Origin: Actinomycetes bacterium | Lineage (GTDB): Bacteria; Actinomycetota; Acidimicrobiia; Acidimicrobiales; UBA8190 | Direction of reading: 5' to 3' | DNA length: 6,901 nucleotides | Assembly: GCA_021798135.1 (NCBI GenBank) | Contig: JAJZYI010000187.1 | Location: 1 to 6,901 of the forward strand | Shown here: positions 5,558 to 6,901 of the stretch, in pieces | How the letters are laid out: each line of letters begins with the position of its first letter | Position numbering within the stretch: the stretch's first letter is position 1 | Program-made: the position numbers and the translations under genes | Notes under the pieces: model-generated | What the model saw: only the letters and a program-made list of their open reading frames with translations | Database searches by the model: none | What the model was told of the DNA's origin: nothing

Positions 5558-6103
5558 TCAGCGCTGCAGCAGGCGCTCGAGCGCTTCGCGATGCACCCGC
5601 AGGGCGCGCTCGTCGGCGAGCACGAACCGGACGGTCCGCACGCAACGGAGCCGCTCGGCCGCGTCGAGCACCACACCGAGGGCCACCCCGGCCGCCGCCG
5701 CCATGGGGTACCCGAAGACGCCTGTGGAGATGGCGGGGAACGCCACCGACCGCAGCTCGTGCCGGTCGGCGAGCTCCAGTGCATGTCGGTAGCAGGCCGC
5801 CAGCAGCTCGTCCTCGGGCCGGTCCACCCCGTACACCGGCCCCAGGCAGTGGATCACGTAAGGGTTCGGCAGGCGGTGCCCGCCCGTGACGACCGCCTCG
5901 CCCGGCGCGATCGGGGCGAGCGGCCGGCACTCCTCCGCCAGCCCGGGCCCGGCAGCGCGGTGGATCGCACCGGCCACGCCACCGCCGGGCAGGAGCGCGG
6001 CGTTGGCCGCGTTGACCACCGCGTCCACGTCGGGCTGGTCCACGATGTCGCCGGTGACCAGCGACACGGTGACGCCGTGGACCTCGACCTCGTGCGCCTG
6101 CAC
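5558..6103 (-). CDS. Macrodomain protein, MacroD/YmdB-like ADP-ribose-binding
   Basis: A 181-residue single-macrodomain protein, the usual length for a stand-alone family member. VTGDIV (residues 16-21), VVNAANAALLPGGG (29-42), GGGVAGAIHRAAG (40-52), EECRPLAPIAPGEAVVTGG (57-75), YVIHCLGPVYG (82-92) and AISTGVFGYP (124-133) form the ADP-ribose pocket in normal order. Family members remove ADP-ribose from proteins or nucleic acids, or deacetylate O-acetyl-ADP-ribose. In MacroD/YmdB enzymes the loop reads GGGVDG, with Asp important for catalysis; here Ala44 replaces it, as in binding-type or Af1521-like macrodomains, so hydrolase activity is uncertain. The start is the GTG at 6103, just before the first strand. 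It has no ribosome binding site but a TAACGT hexamer eight bases upstream, suggesting a leaderless message. The frame is open upstream to about 6301 but that part overlaps the permease gene and shows no domain. The permease ends 86 bp upstream on the same strand. Confidence 0.9.
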   Translation of the reverse strand: MQAHEVEVHGVTVSLVTGDIVDQPDVDAVVNAANAALLPGGGVAGAIHRAAGPGLAEECRPLAPIAPGEAVVTGGHRLPNPYVIHCLGPVYGVDRPEDELLAACYRHALELADRHELRSVAFPAISTGVFGYPMAAAAGVALGVVLDAAERLRCVRTVRFVLADERALRVHREALERLLQR

Positions 6104-6111
6104 CGCGCCCG

Positions 6112-6117
6112 ACGTTA
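6112..6117 (-). promoter_or_regulatory. Possible -10 hexamer for a leaderless macrodomain transcript
   Basis: On the minus strand TAACGT (TAnnnT) is followed by eight bases and then the GTG start at 6103. This matches actinobacterial leaderless genes, in which transcription starts on the first base of the start codon. No clear -35 element is visible, and the absence of any Shine-Dalgarno sequence agrees with the reading. Confidence 0.45.
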
Positions 6118-6189
6118 CGCCGCCGGTGGGAGCAGGCGCTCGTCCAGCGGGCGGTCCCCCATGCCGGTCGACAGGCCGCGCCGCCCGGG

Positions 6190-6901
6190 CTACGACACCT
6201 GCCCCTCGGTTGCCGGCACCTTCGCATCGACGGCCAGGCTGACCGCCTCGAGCGCCTCCTCCACCGCCACCTCGGTGGGCAGGTCGAGACCCTTCCTCCA
6301 CACCCGCAGCTCGTTGAAGAGGAGGTTCAAGACGAGCACCACGATCACCGTCGAGGTGATGGAGCTCCCGAAGATGACCTGGAAGTTGCTGGGGAAGTGC
6401 TCGTAGATGCTGGGGGCCACGACGGGCATCATGCCCACCCCCAGGGCGACGGCCACGATCAGGAGGTTGTGGCTGGCCCGGAAGTCGACCTTGGCCAGGG
6501 TGCGGATCCCGACCGCCGACACCATGGCGAACATGGCCAGCGCGGCGCCGCCGACGACCGGTCCCGGCAGGCTGGCCACCACCTGGCCGACCTTCGGCAG
6601 GAGGCCGAGGACGACCAGGAACAGGCCCGCCACCGTCACCACGTAGCGGCTGCGGACCTTGGTCAGGCCGACCAGCCCGACGTTCTGGGCGAAGGCGGTG
6701 TCGGGGAAGGAGTTGAAGAAGCCGGCGAAGACGGCCGACAGGCCGTCGGTGGCGATGCCCCGGGCGATGTCGGCGGGGCTGAGCTTGCGGTCCACCATCT
6801 CGCCCACCGCCAGCATGTCGGCCGTGGACTCGGTGAAGGTGACCAGCATCACGATGATCATGGAGATGATCGCCGACGCCTCGAACGTCGGCGCCCCGAA
6901 G
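6190..6901 (-). CDS. NCS2-family nucleobase permease, xanthine/urate type (partial)
   Basis: The frame is open from the right edge to TAG at 6190-6192, about 236 residues, the C-terminal part of a protein normally 430-500 long. Its start is outside the window; the ATG at 6861 is internal, since the conserved FGAPTFEASAII precedes it. Key features are TESTADMLAVGE (TM8 glutamate), NSFPDTAFAQNVG, and the NCS2/xanthine-uracil permease signature at 6508-6570, beginning LPGPVVGGAALAMF, which fits at every position. In the substrate-binding motif the residue before Asn is Gln (codon 6685-6687), as in xanthine and urate transporters such as XanQ and UapA; uracil permeases carry Glu there. At least five membrane helices can be seen in this part, followed by a charged cytoplasmic tail (RVWRKGLDLPTEVAVEEALEAV). 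The protein should import purines with protons or sodium. It lies upstream of the macrodomain gene on the same strand and may be co-transcribed. Confidence 0.92.
   Translation of the reverse strand, partial: FGAPTFEASAIISMIIVMLVTFTESTADMLAVGEMVDRKLSPADIARGIATDGLSAVFAGFFNSFPDTAFAQNVGLVGLTKVRSRYVVTVAGLFLVVLGLLPKVGQVVASLPGPVVGGAALAMFAMVSAVGIRTLAKVDFRASHNLLIVAVALGVGMMPVVAPSIYEHFPSNFQVIFGSSITSTVIVVLVLNLLFNELRVWRKGLDLPTEVAVEEALEAVSLAVDAKVPATEGQVS

Noticed and set aside
2815..5889. Plus-strand open frame of 1024 codons through the methyltransferase and pgi
   Set aside because: It runs out of frame over pgi and antisense to the methyltransferase, with low-complexity Arg/Pro/Gly sequence. Stop codons are simply rare at this GC content.
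6104..6301. N-terminal extension of the macrodomain protein
   Set aside because: The extra residues are low-complexity Gly/Arg/Ala and overlap the permease C-terminus. The macrodomain is complete from 6103.

Overview
The window is very GC-rich (roughly 70% or more by eye), with third codon positions almost all G or C, GTG as well as ATG starts, and Shine-Dalgarno sites of the GAGGAG type. This suggests an actinobacterium, possibly Acidimicrobiia or a related lineage, but no lineage marker is present and I would not go below phylum. Gene content is chromosomal and housekeeping-like. I see no transposase, integrase, phage gene, tRNA, rRNA or CRISPR array.

Layout. (1) The 3' tail of an unidentified plus-strand gene ends at 83. 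(2) A spacer holding tandem repeats and two small hairpins (84-231) separates it from an epimerase relic on the minus strand (232-798). The relic lacks its NAD-binding N-terminus and apparently also a central block. (3) Upstream of the relic on the same strand is an intact MEST-like alpha/beta hydrolase (881-1777). (4) A 211-bp divergent spacer rich in direct repeats follows, then a plus-strand Mut7-C protein with an N-terminal ubiquitin-like domain (1989-2756). (5) Converging on it is a class I SAM-dependent methyltransferase (2827-3639, minus). (6) Divergent from the methyltransferase is a full-length glucose-6-phosphate isomerase, pgi (3782-5410, plus). (7) A tail-to-tail spacer with a 31-bp tandem duplication and a strong hairpin separates pgi from a macrodomain protein (5558-6103, minus). 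(8) Behind the macrodomain gene on the same strand is the C-terminal two thirds or so of an NCS2-family xanthine/urate-type permease (6190 to beyond 6901).

How the genes fit together. They alternate in strand and do not form one pathway. pgi belongs to central carbon metabolism (glycolysis/gluconeogenesis). The hydrolase and relic could share a transcript, as could the permease and macrodomain gene, although the latter has its own promoter-like hexamer at leaderless spacing. A functional tie between purine uptake and ADP-ribose handling is only a guess.

I found no convincing new multi-gene system. The points most worth a second look are the doubly deleted epimerase, the macrodomain lacking the usual catalytic aspartate, the probable leaderless macrodomain transcript, the tandem repeats in three of the spacers, and the hairpin between pgi and the macrodomain gene.
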